Source: Lustribacter sp049512335
Lineage (GTDB): Bacteria > Vulcanimicrobiota > Vulcanimicrobiia > Vulcanimicrobiales > Vulcanimicrobiaceae
Assembly (NCBI GenBank): GCA_049512335.1
Contig: JBEKXE010000051.1
Location: forward strand, 1-26,905
DNA length: 26,905 nt
Reading direction: 5' to 3'
The translations under genes were made by a program, and so were the position numbers. Shown here in pieces: positions 15,271 to 22,779 of the stretch; the first letter of the stretch is position 1, and each line of letters starts with the position of its first letter. Under the pieces are notes generated by a model, which saw only the letters and a program-made list of their open reading frames with translations, was not told the DNA's origin and made no database searches.

Positions 15271-15347
15271 TGGTGCTCCCGGCCCGGCTCGAACGGGCAA
15301 CCTTCGCCTTCGGAGGGCGACGCGCTATCCAATTGTGCCACGGGAGC
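15271..15347 (-). tRNA. tRNA-Arg (anticodon CCG), CCA encoded
   Basis: On the minus strand the acceptor GCTCCCG (15347-15341) pairs with CGGGAGC. The anticodon stem TCGCC/GGCGA encloses loop CTCCGAA, giving anticodon CCG. The T-arm is GCCCG TTCGAGC CGGGC. The discriminator is A (15274) and CCA is encoded at 15273-15271, followed by TTTTT. It is immediately upstream of tadA, and a 21-base inverted repeat abuts its 5' end. Confidence 0.95.
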
Positions 15348-15348
15348 T

Positions 15349-15369
15349 GAATTCGCTTCAAGCGAATTC
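15349..15369. repeat. 21-base inverted repeat abutting tRNA-Arg
   Basis: GAATTCGCTT and its exact complement AAGCGAATTC are separated by one base. The repeat is 1 base from the mature 5' end of tRNA-Arg. No U-tract follows in either direction, so it is a poor terminator. A protein-binding site or precursor-RNA hairpin next to the RNase P cleavage point are options. Confidence 0.6.
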
Positions 15370-15437
15370 TTGGCGTTCGGTCCCTCACGATTACCCACGC
15401 GGAGTGTTTTCCCGGGGACCGAGCCGCAAGACTCTGC

Positions 15438-15686
15438 CTATGCTACGCCTTTGTCGTCGGGGCCTTGTGCTGGCGCAGATGTCGGGATGTGTTTGAAGAG
15501 ATCCAGTTTGTGGTCGACGAGGCCGCGGTAGAACTTGCGCACGCAATCGGGGTGACCGAAGAAATAGGTGCGCGCGTAAGCGAGATCGTCCCCCGAGCTG
15601 TCCGGAACGTAATGCGAAATTTCGATTTCTTCCATTTGCGCCCGGTCAACCGGATGCGGGCAGAAATCGCAGGGGATCGTCGACAT
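15438..15686 (-). CDS. Small Cys-rich protein, possible zinc-binding
   Basis: The 82-residue product has CDFC at residues 6-9 and HPDC at 45-48 (YFFGHPDCVRKFY), which could form one zinc site. The acidic middle holds EEIEISHYVPD. GAGGT precedes the ATG at 15686 by 7 bases, a good ribosome site. I do not recognise a named family; the CxxC...HxxC layout resembles small zinc-ribbon proteins. It lies between tRNA-Met and tRNA-Arg on the same strand. Confidence 0.65.
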   Translation of the reverse strand: MSTIPCDFCPHPVDRAQMEEIEISHYVPDSSGDDLAYARTYFFGHPDCVRKFYRGLVDHKLDLFKHIPTSAPAQGPDDKGVA

Positions 15687-15705
15687 AGAGGTACCTCGAG
15701 AAAAT

Positions 15706-15777
15706 TGACTCGGGTAGGATTTGAACCTACGACCTAGGGCTTATGAGTCCCCCGCTCTACCGCTGAGCTACCGAGCC
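15706..15777 (-). tRNA. tRNA-Met (CAU) (elongator type; tRNA-Ile2 not excluded)
   Basis: On the minus strand the acceptor GGCTCGG (15777-15771) pairs with CCGAGTC including one G:U. The D-arm is GCTC/GAGC, the anticodon loop CTCATAA, and the T-arm GTAGG TTCAAAT CCTAC. The anticodon is CAU, shared by Met and lysidine-modified Ile2 tRNAs. The anticodon stem GGGGA/GCCCT closes with an A31-G39 mismatch. The discriminator is A and CCA is not encoded. Confidence 0.9.
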
Positions 15778-15841
15778 ACGGCGTCCGCCACAGTTGATGC
15801 GCTATCGCGCTTCGAGTCCGTTGGGCTTCGCCCCGGGTGGA

Positions 15842-15862
15842 CCGGAGGGAGTTTTCCCCCGG
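15842..15862 (+). other. Imperfect hairpin in the 169-base leader before the Mo-hydroxylase genes
   Basis: CCGGAGGGA and TTCCCCCGG can pair with one mismatch and one G:U around a 3-base loop. It lies between tRNA-Met and the 2Fe-2S subunit gene. I see no convincing promoter in this gap; the hairpin may be part of the leader RNA or chance in GC-rich sequence. Confidence 0.25.
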
Positions 15863-15946
15863 CCTTTCGACCCCTTTTCGGCCGGAAGCGTTGCAAGCGT
15901 CCTAGAAGGCAGCCTGAAGCTTTCTTTCGGGCGCTGGGAGCATGTC

Positions 15947-16405
15947 TTGAGCATCAGAATCACCGTGAACGGCCGCACGCACGACGTGCGCGCCACACCC
16001 GATACGCCGCTGCTCTACGTCTTGCGCGACGAGCTCTCGCTGCACGGTCCGAAGTTCGGCTGCGGCCTCGCGCAATGCGGGGCTTGCACGGTCATCGTGA
16101 AGGGCCGGGCCACGCGTTCGTGCGTGCTGCCGGTTGCCGCCGTCGATGCACCGGTGACCACCATCGAGGGTTTGGGCACGCCGGGCAAGCCGCATCCGGT
16201 GCAGGCCGCGTTCGTTGCGGAGCAAGCGGCGCAGTGCGGCTACTGCACCGCGGGGATGGTCGTGGCCGCCGCCGCGCTGCTCGAGCAGCGCCCGAAACCC
16301 TCCGACGCGCAGATCCGTCAAGCGCTCGACGGCAATCTGTGCCGGTGCGGAACGCACCTGCGCGTCGTGCGCGCGGTGAAGCGCGCCGCCGGAATGCACG
16401 CGTGA
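15947..16405 (+). CDS. 2Fe-2S subunit of xanthine dehydrogenase/isoquinoline oxidoreductase-family molybdenum hydroxylase
   Basis: This 152-residue electron-transfer subunit has a plant-ferredoxin-type cluster site C39, C44, C47, C59 (FGCGLAQCGACTV). A second cluster in a helical domain is bound by C97, C100, C132 and C134 (CGYCTAGM, CRCGTH). Such subunits pass electrons from the molybdenum site to an external acceptor. TTG 15947 is chosen because GGGAG lies 6 bases before it and homology (SIRITVNG) starts there; a longer frame upstream looks non-coding. The stop overlaps the start of the large subunit (TGATG), so the pair is co-translated. Confidence 0.93.
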   Translation: MSIRITVNGRTHDVRATPDTPLLYVLRDELSLHGPKFGCGLAQCGACTVIVKGRATRSCVLPVAAVDAPVTTIEGLGTPGKPHPVQAAFVAEQAAQCGYCTAGMVVAAAALLEQRPKPSDAQIRQALDGNLCRCGTHLRVVRAVKRAAGMHA

Positions 16406-18636
16406 TGCTCGCCCGTCGCACCTTTCTCGCGCGCGGCGGCGGCATCGTCGTCGCCTTCGCGCTGCCGGCTACGGCATTCGCGCAGCCCTCGCCGACGAAG
16501 CCCGCCGGACCGTCGGTGCCCGAAACCAATCCGGTCGGCGGCACCGGCCTGCCGAGCGCCGTCGACGGTTGGCTCGGAATCGACCGCGCCGGCACGGTGA
16601 CCGTGCATTTCGGGAAGGTCGAACTCGGCACCGGCATCGCAACCGCGATCGCCCAGATCGTCGCCGACGAGTTGGACGTGCCGTTCGCGAGCGTGCGGGT
16701 GCCTGACGCGGATACCAGCGACACGCCCGACCAAGGCTACACCGCAGGCAGCGCCTCGTTGAGCACCGGAGCAATTCCCGTGCGTCAAGCGGCCGCGGAA
16801 GCGCGTTTGGCGGTCCTCGATCTCGCCGCCGCACGCTTCGGCGTCCCGGCCGAACGGCTCGTCACCGCCAACGGCATCGTCAGCGTGCGCGGCGAGCAGC
16901 GGCGCGCCAGCTACGCGCAACTCGTCGGCGGCCAAGCGTTGCACCGCACGATCGCGACGGCAACCAAGGTGAAAGATCCCGACGCCTACCGCGTCGTCGG
17001 GCGGCCGATCCCCCGCGTCGACCTGCCGGGCAAGGTGTTCGGCACGTACGCGTATTTGCACAACCTGCGCGTGCCCGGGATGCTGCACGGCCGCGTGATT
17101 CGGCCGGCGCCGGTCGGCGCGACGGTCGCGAGCGTCGATGAGGGCTCGATCGCACATCTGCGCGGCGTGCGCATCGTGAAGCGCGATGCGTTCCTCGGCG
17201 TCGTCGCGCCGACGGAGTGGACCGCGATCCAGGCCATGCGGCAGTTGAAGGTGACCTGGAGCGGCGGCGGCCTCGCGCCGGTCGCCGATCTCGCCGCGGC
17301 CGTCCAAGCCGTGCCGGCGCTGACGATGAAAGCGATCGTCGACACCGGCGACGTGTCGGCGCTCGGCGCGACGTCGATCAACGCGACGTACGTGTGGCCG
17401 TATCAAACGCACGCTTCGATCGGACCGTCGTGCGCGATTGCCGACGTGCGCGACGGCCGCGCGACGATCTGGTCGTCGACGCAAGGGATCTTCTTCTTAC
17501 GCTCGGCGCTCGCGCAACTGCTGGCGCTGCCGAACGCGGCGGTACGTGTGAAATACGTCGAAGGCTCGGGCTGCTACGGGCACAACGGATCGGACGACGC
17601 GGCCGCCGACGCGGCGCTGTTATCGCAAGCCGTCGGCGCACCGGTACGCGTGCAGTGGATGCGCGATCAGGAACACGGCTGGGATCCGAAGGGTCCGGCG
17701 ATGGTGATCGCGCACAGCGCCGCCCTCGACGCCACCGGAACGCACGTCGCCGCTTGGCGCAGCGACGTGTGGTCGCCCTCGCATTCGACGCGGCCGCAAG
17801 GCAACGAGGGGAACCTGCTCGCCGGGCAACTGATCGACGTGCCGGCGGCCCCGGTCGGCTTCGTCGGCGGCGACCGCGACGCCAAGGTCAACTATCAACT
17901 CCCGAACTACCGGGTCACGATGCATAACCTGCGCGGCGGCATCTTGCGCTCGTCGGCGATGCGCGGCCTCGGCGGCACCCAGAACACGTTTGCCAACGAG
18001 TCGTTCATGGACGAACTCGCCGCAGCCGCGAAGGCCGATCCGCTCGCGTTCCGCCGCGCGCACCTGGCCAACGATCAGCGCGCGCTCGACTTGCTCGCGG
18101 CGTTGGAAAAGCTCGGCGCATGGCAAGCGCGGCCGGCGGCGGCCGGCGTCGATCGCACCGCGGCGACGCTGCGTGGACGCGGCATCTCGTTCGTGCGCTA
18201 TGAGAATACCGAAGCCTACGTGGGGTGCATCGCCGACGTGGCCGTCGATCGCAAAACCGGCGGCGTGCGCGTCGAGCGGCTGGCGATCGCGCACGATTGC
18301 GGTCTGATCGTCAATCCCGACGGACTGCGCAACCAGATCGAAGGCAACGCGATCCAGGCGTTGAGCCGCACGCTCAAAGAAGCGGTCGCGTTCAATTCGA
18401 GCGGCGTGACGAGCCTCGACTGGCACAGCTATCCGATCGTGCGCTTCAGCGAGATGCCGGACGTGAAGATCGCATTGATCGACCGGCCGCACGAACCGAT
18501 CCTCGGTGCCGGCGAGGCGACGACGACGGTCATCGCGCCGGCGATCGGCAACGCCATTCACGACGCTGCCGGCATCCGGTTGCGCGAAGTCCCCTTCACC
18601 CCGGACCGCGTCGCGGCCGCACTACGGAGCGTATAA
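16405..18636 (+). CDS. Molybdenum-cofactor-binding subunit (IorB/xanthine dehydrogenase family), Tat-exported
   Basis: The 743-residue catalytic subunit would hydroxylate a heterocycle or aldehyde with water-derived oxygen. Its N-terminus (ARRTFLARGGGIVVAF, cleavage near AFAQ) is a twin-arginine signal, so the folded, cofactor-loaded enzyme is exported. Family motifs occur in order: GKVELGTGIATAIAQ, SASLSTG, a central HASIGPSCAIADV segment, SAMRGLGGTQNTFANESFMD, AIAHDCGLIVNPDGL, and PILGAGEATT near the end, where the Glu of GAGE is the expected catalytic base. Length fits IorB-like proteins (about 700-770). The cytochrome c partner common in this class is absent. A binding-protein gene follows directly. 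Confidence 0.92.
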   Translation: MLARRTFLARGGGIVVAFALPATAFAQPSPTKPAGPSVPETNPVGGTGLPSAVDGWLGIDRAGTVTVHFGKVELGTGIATAIAQIVADELDVPFASVRVPDADTSDTPDQGYTAGSASLSTGAIPVRQAAAEARLAVLDLAAARFGVPAERLVTANGIVSVRGEQRRASYAQLVGGQALHRTIATATKVKDPDAYRVVGRPIPRVDLPGKVFGTYAYLHNLRVPGMLHGRVIRPAPVGATVASVDEGSIAHLRGVRIVKRDAFLGVVAPTEWTAIQAMRQLKVTWSGGGLAPVADLAAAVQAVPALTMKAIVDTGDVSALGATSINATYVWPYQTHASIGPSCAIADVRDGRATIWSSTQGIFFLRSALAQLLALPNAAVRVKYVEGSGCYGHNGSDDAAADAALLSQAVGAPVRVQWMRDQEHGWDPKGPAMVIAHSAALDATGTHVAAWRSDVWSPSHSTRPQGNEGNLLAGQLIDVPAAPVGFVGGDRDAKVNYQLPNYRVTMHNLRGGILRSSAMRGLGGTQNTFANESFMDELAAAAKADPLAFRRAHLANDQRALDLLAALEKLGAWQARPAAAGVDRTAATLRGRGISFVRYENTEAYVGCIADVAVDRKTGGVRVERLAIAHDCGLIVNPDGLRNQIEGNAIQALSRTLKEAVAFNSSGVTSLDWHSYPIVRFSEMPDVKIALIDRPHEPILGAGEATTTVIAPAIGNAIHDAAGIRLREVPFTPDRVAAALRSV

Positions 18637-18637
18637 C

Positions 18638-19573
18638 ATGCCTGATCGCCGCAGCGTCCTCACCGGCCTCGGGGCCGGCGTCACCGCCGCCCTCGCACCC
18701 GCACGGGCTTGGGCGAACGACCCGCTGCACATCGCGTCGATCCCGCTCGATGCCGGCGCCGAAGCATATTACGCGTACGACCTCGGCTATTTTCGCGACG
18801 CCGGAATCGACGCGCAAGTCGACTCGATTCCCAGCGGAGCCGCGATCCTGGCGGCCGTCGCCGGCGGTTCGGTCGACGTCGGCTTCTCCAACCTGATCTC
18901 GATCGCCGTGGCCTTCAAACACAACGTCCCGGTGACGTTGCTCGCGCCCGGCAGCCTGTACACCGCCAGCATTCCGACCTCGGTGCTGATGGTGCCGAAA
19001 GACTCGCCCGTCAAGACGGCGCGCGACCTCAACGGCAAGACGTTCGGGGTCAACGGCCTCAAGACGATCACCCAGTACGCGCCGGAATGGTGGATGGACA
19101 AGAACGGCGGGGATTCGTCAACCGTGAAATTCGTCGAAATGACCTTCCCGCAGATCATCGAGGCGCTGGGCGCAAATCGCATCGATGCCGCGATCGTCGC
19201 CGACCCGTTCATCGCTCAAGCCAAGCCCGCCGCCCGGATCCTCGCCGACGCCTACGATGCGATCGGTACGCGCTACATCATCGGCTGCTGGTTCTCCACC
19301 ACCCAGTGGGCCGCGGCGCACCCCGATCTCGCCAAACGCTTCGCCCAAGTCATCGCGCGCACGGCCCAGTGGGCCAACACGCACAAACCGCAGAGCGGCG
19401 CGATCCTCGCGAAGTACGGCAAGATGGACCCGGCCGTCGCCGCGACGATGCTGCGCGTCGACTACGCGCCGCAGTTCGTCACGGCCGAGATGCAACCGGT
19501 GATCGATCTCGTGGCCCGCTACGGCGGGCTGCCGGCGACGTTCCCCGCCGACCAGTTGATCTACCGGCCCTGA
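18638..19573 (+). CDS. NitT/TauT-type ABC transporter substrate-binding protein
   Basis: The 311-residue product carries an RR-type export signal (DRRSVLTGLGAGVTAALAP, end near AWAN). The mature protein follows the SsuA/NMT1 order: GYFRDAGIDAQ, GGSVDVGFSNL, DLNGKTFGVNGLK, ANRIDAAIVADPF and a C-terminal KYGKMDP. GGAGC 7 bases before ATG 18638 fits a ribosome site. It starts 1 base after the Mo-subunit stop, so it is co-transcribed with the hydroxylase and could supply, or sense, the same compound. It is clearly paralogous to the protein at 463-1410 (compare NVPVTLLAPGSLY with GVPFTLIAPASMY). No cognate permease or ATPase is in the window. Confidence 0.88.
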   Translation: MPDRRSVLTGLGAGVTAALAPARAWANDPLHIASIPLDAGAEAYYAYDLGYFRDAGIDAQVDSIPSGAAILAAVAGGSVDVGFSNLISIAVAFKHNVPVTLLAPGSLYTASIPTSVLMVPKDSPVKTARDLNGKTFGVNGLKTITQYAPEWWMDKNGGDSSTVKFVEMTFPQIIEALGANRIDAAIVADPFIAQAKPAARILADAYDAIGTRYIIGCWFSTTQWAAAHPDLAKRFAQVIARTAQWANTHKPQSGAILAKYGKMDPAVAATMLRVDYAPQFVTAEMQPVIDLVARYGGLPATFPADQLIYRP

Positions 19574-19574
19574 A

Positions 19575-20225
19575 CTAGAGGAACGTCGCGATCTCCGCGG
19601 TCTCGAGCCGCGGCAGGCGCGGGAAGTACTTCGTGTCGTCGCCGTAGCCGATGTTGATCAGGAAGATCGAGATGAACCGGCCGTCGGGAAAGAACTCGGC
19701 GTCCGTCTTGGCCCGGTCGAAGCCCGCCATCGGTCCGCAGTCGAGTCCCAACGCGCGCGCGGCGAGGATGAAGTAGCCCATCTGCAAGAGCGCGTTGTCG
19801 CGCGCGAACTCGCGCACTTGCTCGAGCGGATTGGCGGCCGTGCGCTCGCGCATCTCCGGCCGCGTCGGGAACGTGCGCGGAAAATTCTCGTAGAACTTCA
19901 AGTCCGCGGCGAAAATCGCCGTGGCCGGGGCGGCCATCGTTTTCGCTTGGTTCGACGGGCCGACGCAGGGCTTTAACCGTTCCTTCGCTGCGGGCGACTG
20001 CACGAACACGTAGCGCGCGGGAAGCGAGTTCGCGCTGGTCGGGCCGATCTCGGCGATTTCCACGATCCGCTCGAGCAACTCGCGCGGGACCGGCGCGTCG
20101 AGAAACCCGTTGGCGGTGCGGGCCTCGAGGAAGAGCGAACGCAGACTGTGTTCGTCGACCGCGCGCTGCTGCTTGAGCGCGACGATCTGTGCGACGGAGG
20201 GCTTCGGTTCTGTGACGTCGTTCAT
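19575..20225 (-). CDS. Nitroreductase-family FMN oxidoreductase, RutE/malonic semialdehyde reductase-like
   Basis: The 216-residue protein begins with a leader followed by SLRSLFLEARTANGFLDAPV, then IAEIGPTSANSLPARYVFV and ALGLDCGPMAGFD. These resemble RutE-type 3-hydroxypropionate-forming reductases (EARTxNGW, GPTSAN). The enzyme would bind FMN as a dimer and use NAD(P)H. It starts 23 bases after the BNR-propeller gene on the same strand, so they are likely co-transcribed. It ends 1 base from the convergent binding-protein stop. The substrate in this context could be an aldehyde or enone from ring breakdown; that is inference. Confidence 0.88.
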   Translation of the reverse strand: MNDVTEPKPSVAQIVALKQQRAVDEHSLRSLFLEARTANGFLDAPVPRELLERIVEIAEIGPTSANSLPARYVFVQSPAAKERLKPCVGPSNQAKTMAAPATAIFAADLKFYENFPRTFPTRPEMRERTAANPLEQVREFARDNALLQMGYFILAARALGLDCGPMAGFDRAKTDAEFFPDGRFISIFLINIGYGDDTKYFPRLPRLETAEIATFL

Positions 20226-20248
20226 GAAGCGACCAAACCGTCCGGCTG

Positions 20249-21343
20249 CTAGGCGAGTTGCAGGTTGCGGTAATGCCGGCCCTTCGACACCGGCGCCAGG
20301 TCGCCGGCCACGCGCGTCCAGTGTTGTGCTTCGTCCTCGCTGGCGAACACCACGCCGTCGGTGTTGCCGGCGAACAGGGTGAAGCCGCCGGGATAAGCGG
20401 CGAGGCTCATCGCCTCGATGTTCGGCCGCCGGTCGTCGGGAATGCCGGCGCTCGCGTCGGTCCAGTTGCGGCCGCGGTCACGGCTCTTCATGATCGTCGC
20501 GTCGGCGTGGTGGGTCGTGCGCCACTCACCGGGATCCTTCGCCGCGCCGGTGACGAAGATCGTGTTGCCGTCGAGCGGCGAGATGATGAAATGATCGGGA
20601 TAGCCGATCCGGAAACTGTTGTCGATCTCGAGCCGCCAGGTATCGCCGGCGTCGAAGCTGTGATAGATGCCCATGCCGGTGGTGAGGAACAGCTCGTTCG
20701 AGTCATCGGGGTGCACGGTGACGAGGTGGACGTCGCGATACGTCCAATCCGTCGGTTTCGAGAAATCGTCGATCTCGCGCCAGGTCGCGCCGGCGTCGGT
20801 CGTCTTGAAGAGCGCGCCTTGTTCGACGCCGGCGTAGATGACGTCGGGATTGCGCGGATCGACGGTCAAGGTCTTGGTGTGGGCCTGGTGCGGCGGCGAG
20901 GGGAAGACCCACTTATCGCAGCCCGGCGCGCCTTTGATGCCGGGCAGCTCGCGCCAGCTGAGTCCGTAGTCGTCGCTGCGAAAGATCGTGGCCGGCTCCG
21001 AACCCACGTAGAGCGCGACGCCGTCGCGGCGGTGCGCGTACGCGATCGAGAACACGTTCTCGGTCGCCAACCCGTTCGCGCGCAGCTCCCACGTTTCGCC
21101 GCCGTCGGCGCTGAAATACAAGCCGCCGTCGTGCATGCCGGCGAAGACGCCGCCGCGCTGCGGCTCGATCATCAACGAACCGCAATGGTGACCGTCGAGC
21201 GTGCGGCCGCGGTCGGTCCACGGCGCCCCGGGGCGTTGGCGTTCGATCAGGTTAACGCCGCGAATCGTCGCGACGAGCAGCCGGGCCGGCGGCTCGTTTC
21301 CGTGGCAGAGGTTCTGGCCGTTGGGCGACAGACAAGCAATCAT
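20249..21343 (-). CDS. BNR/VPS10-type beta-propeller protein (sialidase-like repeats)
   Basis: The 364-residue protein is built of repeated propeller blades with Asp-box (BNR) motifs: SADGGETWELR, SDDYGLSWREL, TTDAGATWREI, SFDAGDTWRLE, SRDRGRNWTDA and SEDEAQHWTRV. This is the SxDxGxxW pattern spaced about 45-55 residues apart. There is no signal peptide, so it appears cytoplasmic. Such propellers occur in photosystem assembly factors and sialidases, but no sialidase active-site pattern is clear. AGAGGG just before ATG 21343 is a good ribosome site. It is divergent from the Rieske oxygenase genes and probably co-transcribed with the nitroreductase. Its role in the pathway is unknown. Confidence 0.82.
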   Translation of the reverse strand: MIACLSPNGQNLCHGNEPPARLLVATIRGVNLIERQRPGAPWTDRGRTLDGHHCGSLMIEPQRGGVFAGMHDGGLYFSADGGETWELRANGLATENVFSIAYAHRRDGVALYVGSEPATIFRSDDYGLSWRELPGIKGAPGCDKWVFPSPPHQAHTKTLTVDPRNPDVIYAGVEQGALFKTTDAGATWREIDDFSKPTDWTYRDVHLVTVHPDDSNELFLTTGMGIYHSFDAGDTWRLEIDNSFRIGYPDHFIISPLDGNTIFVTGAAKDPGEWRTTHHADATIMKSRDRGRNWTDASAGIPDDRRPNIEAMSLAAYPGGFTLFAGNTDGVVFASEDEAQHWTRVAGDLAPVSKGRHYRNLQLA

Positions 21344-21406
21344 ACGTCCCTCTTCATTTCCCCGGCAGCGATAGCAAGCAGGGCCAGAGCGAGCGTGTCC
21401 GCCGGC

Positions 21407-21435
21407 TTGCCAATAATGCTATATTGCCATAATAT
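21407..21435 (+). promoter_or_regulatory. Sigma-70-like promoter candidate for the Rieske oxygenase operon
   Basis: TTGCCA (21407-21412) and TAATAT (21430-21435) are 17 bases apart, in the only AT-rich stretch of the region, 34 bases before the alpha-subunit ATG. A second TTGCCA at 21424-21429 makes a direct repeat (TTGCCAATAAT and TTGCCATAAT). A 10-base palindrome ATAATATTAT spans 21429-21438. The direct repeat may be a regulator site shared with the divergent BNR gene. Confidence 0.55.
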
Positions 21436-21468
21436 TATTTCACCCCCTCCCGGGAAGGACCCACAGAG

Positions 21469-22779
21469 ATGAGCATTCGCGAACGGCGGGACGGCGTCGC
21501 CGGCGATCCGGCCGACGGCATCGTGAGCCGTGAAATCTTTTCCAGCGAAACGCTCTTCGCCAAGGAGCTCGAGCGCGTGTTCGCGCCGTCGTGGGCCTTC
21601 GTCGGGCACACGAGCCAACTCGCCGCCGACGGTGACTTCGTGCTCTCACGCGTCGGTCAGGAATCGGTCATCGTCACGCGCGAGCGGGGCGGGGCGATCA
21701 ACGTGCTGCTCAACAGCTGCCGCCACCGCGGGATGCCGGTGTGCCGTTACGACGACGGCAACGCCAGCGTCTTCACGTGCTCGTATCACGGCTGGTCTTA
21801 CGATCTCGGCGGCGGCTTGACCGGCGTACCGAAATTGAACGAAGGCTACCGCGGCGGGCTCGATCGCTCGCAGTGGGGCTTGATCCGGGCGCGCACGGAG
21901 GTCTTCTACGGCTCCATTTGGGCGACGTTCGACCCCGGCGCACCCTCGCTCGAAGAGTACCTCGGTGACATGGCACTCTATCTGCGCGACTTGCTGCAGG
22001 GCCCCGACGGCGAGGACGACGGCTACGAGGTCATCGGCGGCATCGTCAAATGGAAGATGGCGAGCAATTGGAAGTTCGGCGCCGAGAACTTCTCGGGCGA
22101 CCACTCGCACTATCCGACGCACCTCTCGGTCAACCGGCTGAACATCAGCTTGAGCGGCAAAGCCGAACGGCATCCGTTCGCGGCCGTCAAGGCGCCGTTC
22201 ACCTTTCTCAACGTCGCGCATCCCGGCGGGCACACCGTGCGCGTCAACCTCTACGAGAAGCTTTCACCCTACGAGTCGATGTGGGCCGCCGTGCCGGAGG
22301 TCGACGACTACTACCGCAAGTGCCACGAAGCGCGTCAAAAGCGTTTGGGCGACCGGGCACGTCTCTTCAGCCGCGGCGGGATCGTCTTTCCGAACATGCA
22401 CTACAACACCGGCGGGCGCACGACGATCGGCGTCTGGATTCCGGTCAGCGCGCACGAGACCGAAGTCTGGCGCTGGCTGTTCGTACCACGCAACGCCCCG
22501 CAGATCGTCAAGGACACGCTGCGGCACTTCTACATGCGCTATGCCGGCCCGTCCGGGATGACCGAACAGGACGACATGGAGAATTGGACGGCCTCCCAGC
22601 GCGGCACGAGCGGCGTGTGGTCGCGGCGCTATCCGTTCAACTACCAGCTGAGCCCCGCCGACGCACACCGTGCCTGGCCCGAGCCCTGGCTCGGCGCCGA
22701 CGCGATGGTCGTGGCCGGCGTTTCGGAGCACAACCAGCGCGCGTTCTACACGCGTTGGAACGAGTTGATGTCAGCGTGA
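21469..22779 (+). CDS. Rieske ring-hydroxylating dioxygenase, alpha subunit
   Basis: The 436-residue catalytic subunit has a Rieske 2Fe-2S site C84-x-H86 (CRHRGM) and C104-xx-H107 (CSYHGW). The mononuclear iron site shows E206-N207, D211, H214 and H218 (ENFSGDHSHYPTH) with the later Asp in EQDDMENW (about 368-369). The spacing H214-x3-H218 is one residue shorter than the x4 most often seen. It would dihydroxylate or oxidise an aromatic ring using electrons from a ferredoxin. GGAAGGA lies 9 bases before ATG 21469. The stop overlaps the beta-subunit GTG (GTGA). No ferredoxin or reductase gene is nearby. Confidence 0.95.
   Translation: MSIRERRDGVAGDPADGIVSREIFSSETLFAKELERVFAPSWAFVGHTSQLAADGDFVLSRVGQESVIVTRERGGAINVLLNSCRHRGMPVCRYDDGNASVFTCSYHGWSYDLGGGLTGVPKLNEGYRGGLDRSQWGLIRARTEVFYGSIWATFDPGAPSLEEYLGDMALYLRDLLQGPDGEDDGYEVIGGIVKWKMASNWKFGAENFSGDHSHYPTHLSVNRLNISLSGKAERHPFAAVKAPFTFLNVAHPGGHTVRVNLYEKLSPYESMWAAVPEVDDYYRKCHEARQKRLGDRARLFSRGGIVFPNMHYNTGGRTTIGVWIPVSAHETEVWRWLFVPRNAPQIVKDTLRHFYMRYAGPSGMTEQDDMENWTASQRGTSGVWSRRYPFNYQLSPADAHRAWPEPWLGADAMVVAGVSEHNQRAFYTRWNELMSA

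Noticed and set aside
15706..16000. Genomic island inserted at tRNA-Met
   Set aside because: The catabolic genes lie on the 5' side of the tRNA, no integrase is present, and I see no duplicated tRNA 3' end.
22050..22775. In-frame upstream extension of the dioxygenase beta subunit inside the alpha gene
   Set aside because: The alpha frame is the clear coding frame there; GTG 22776 with the 4-base overlap and family-like N-terminus is the natural start.
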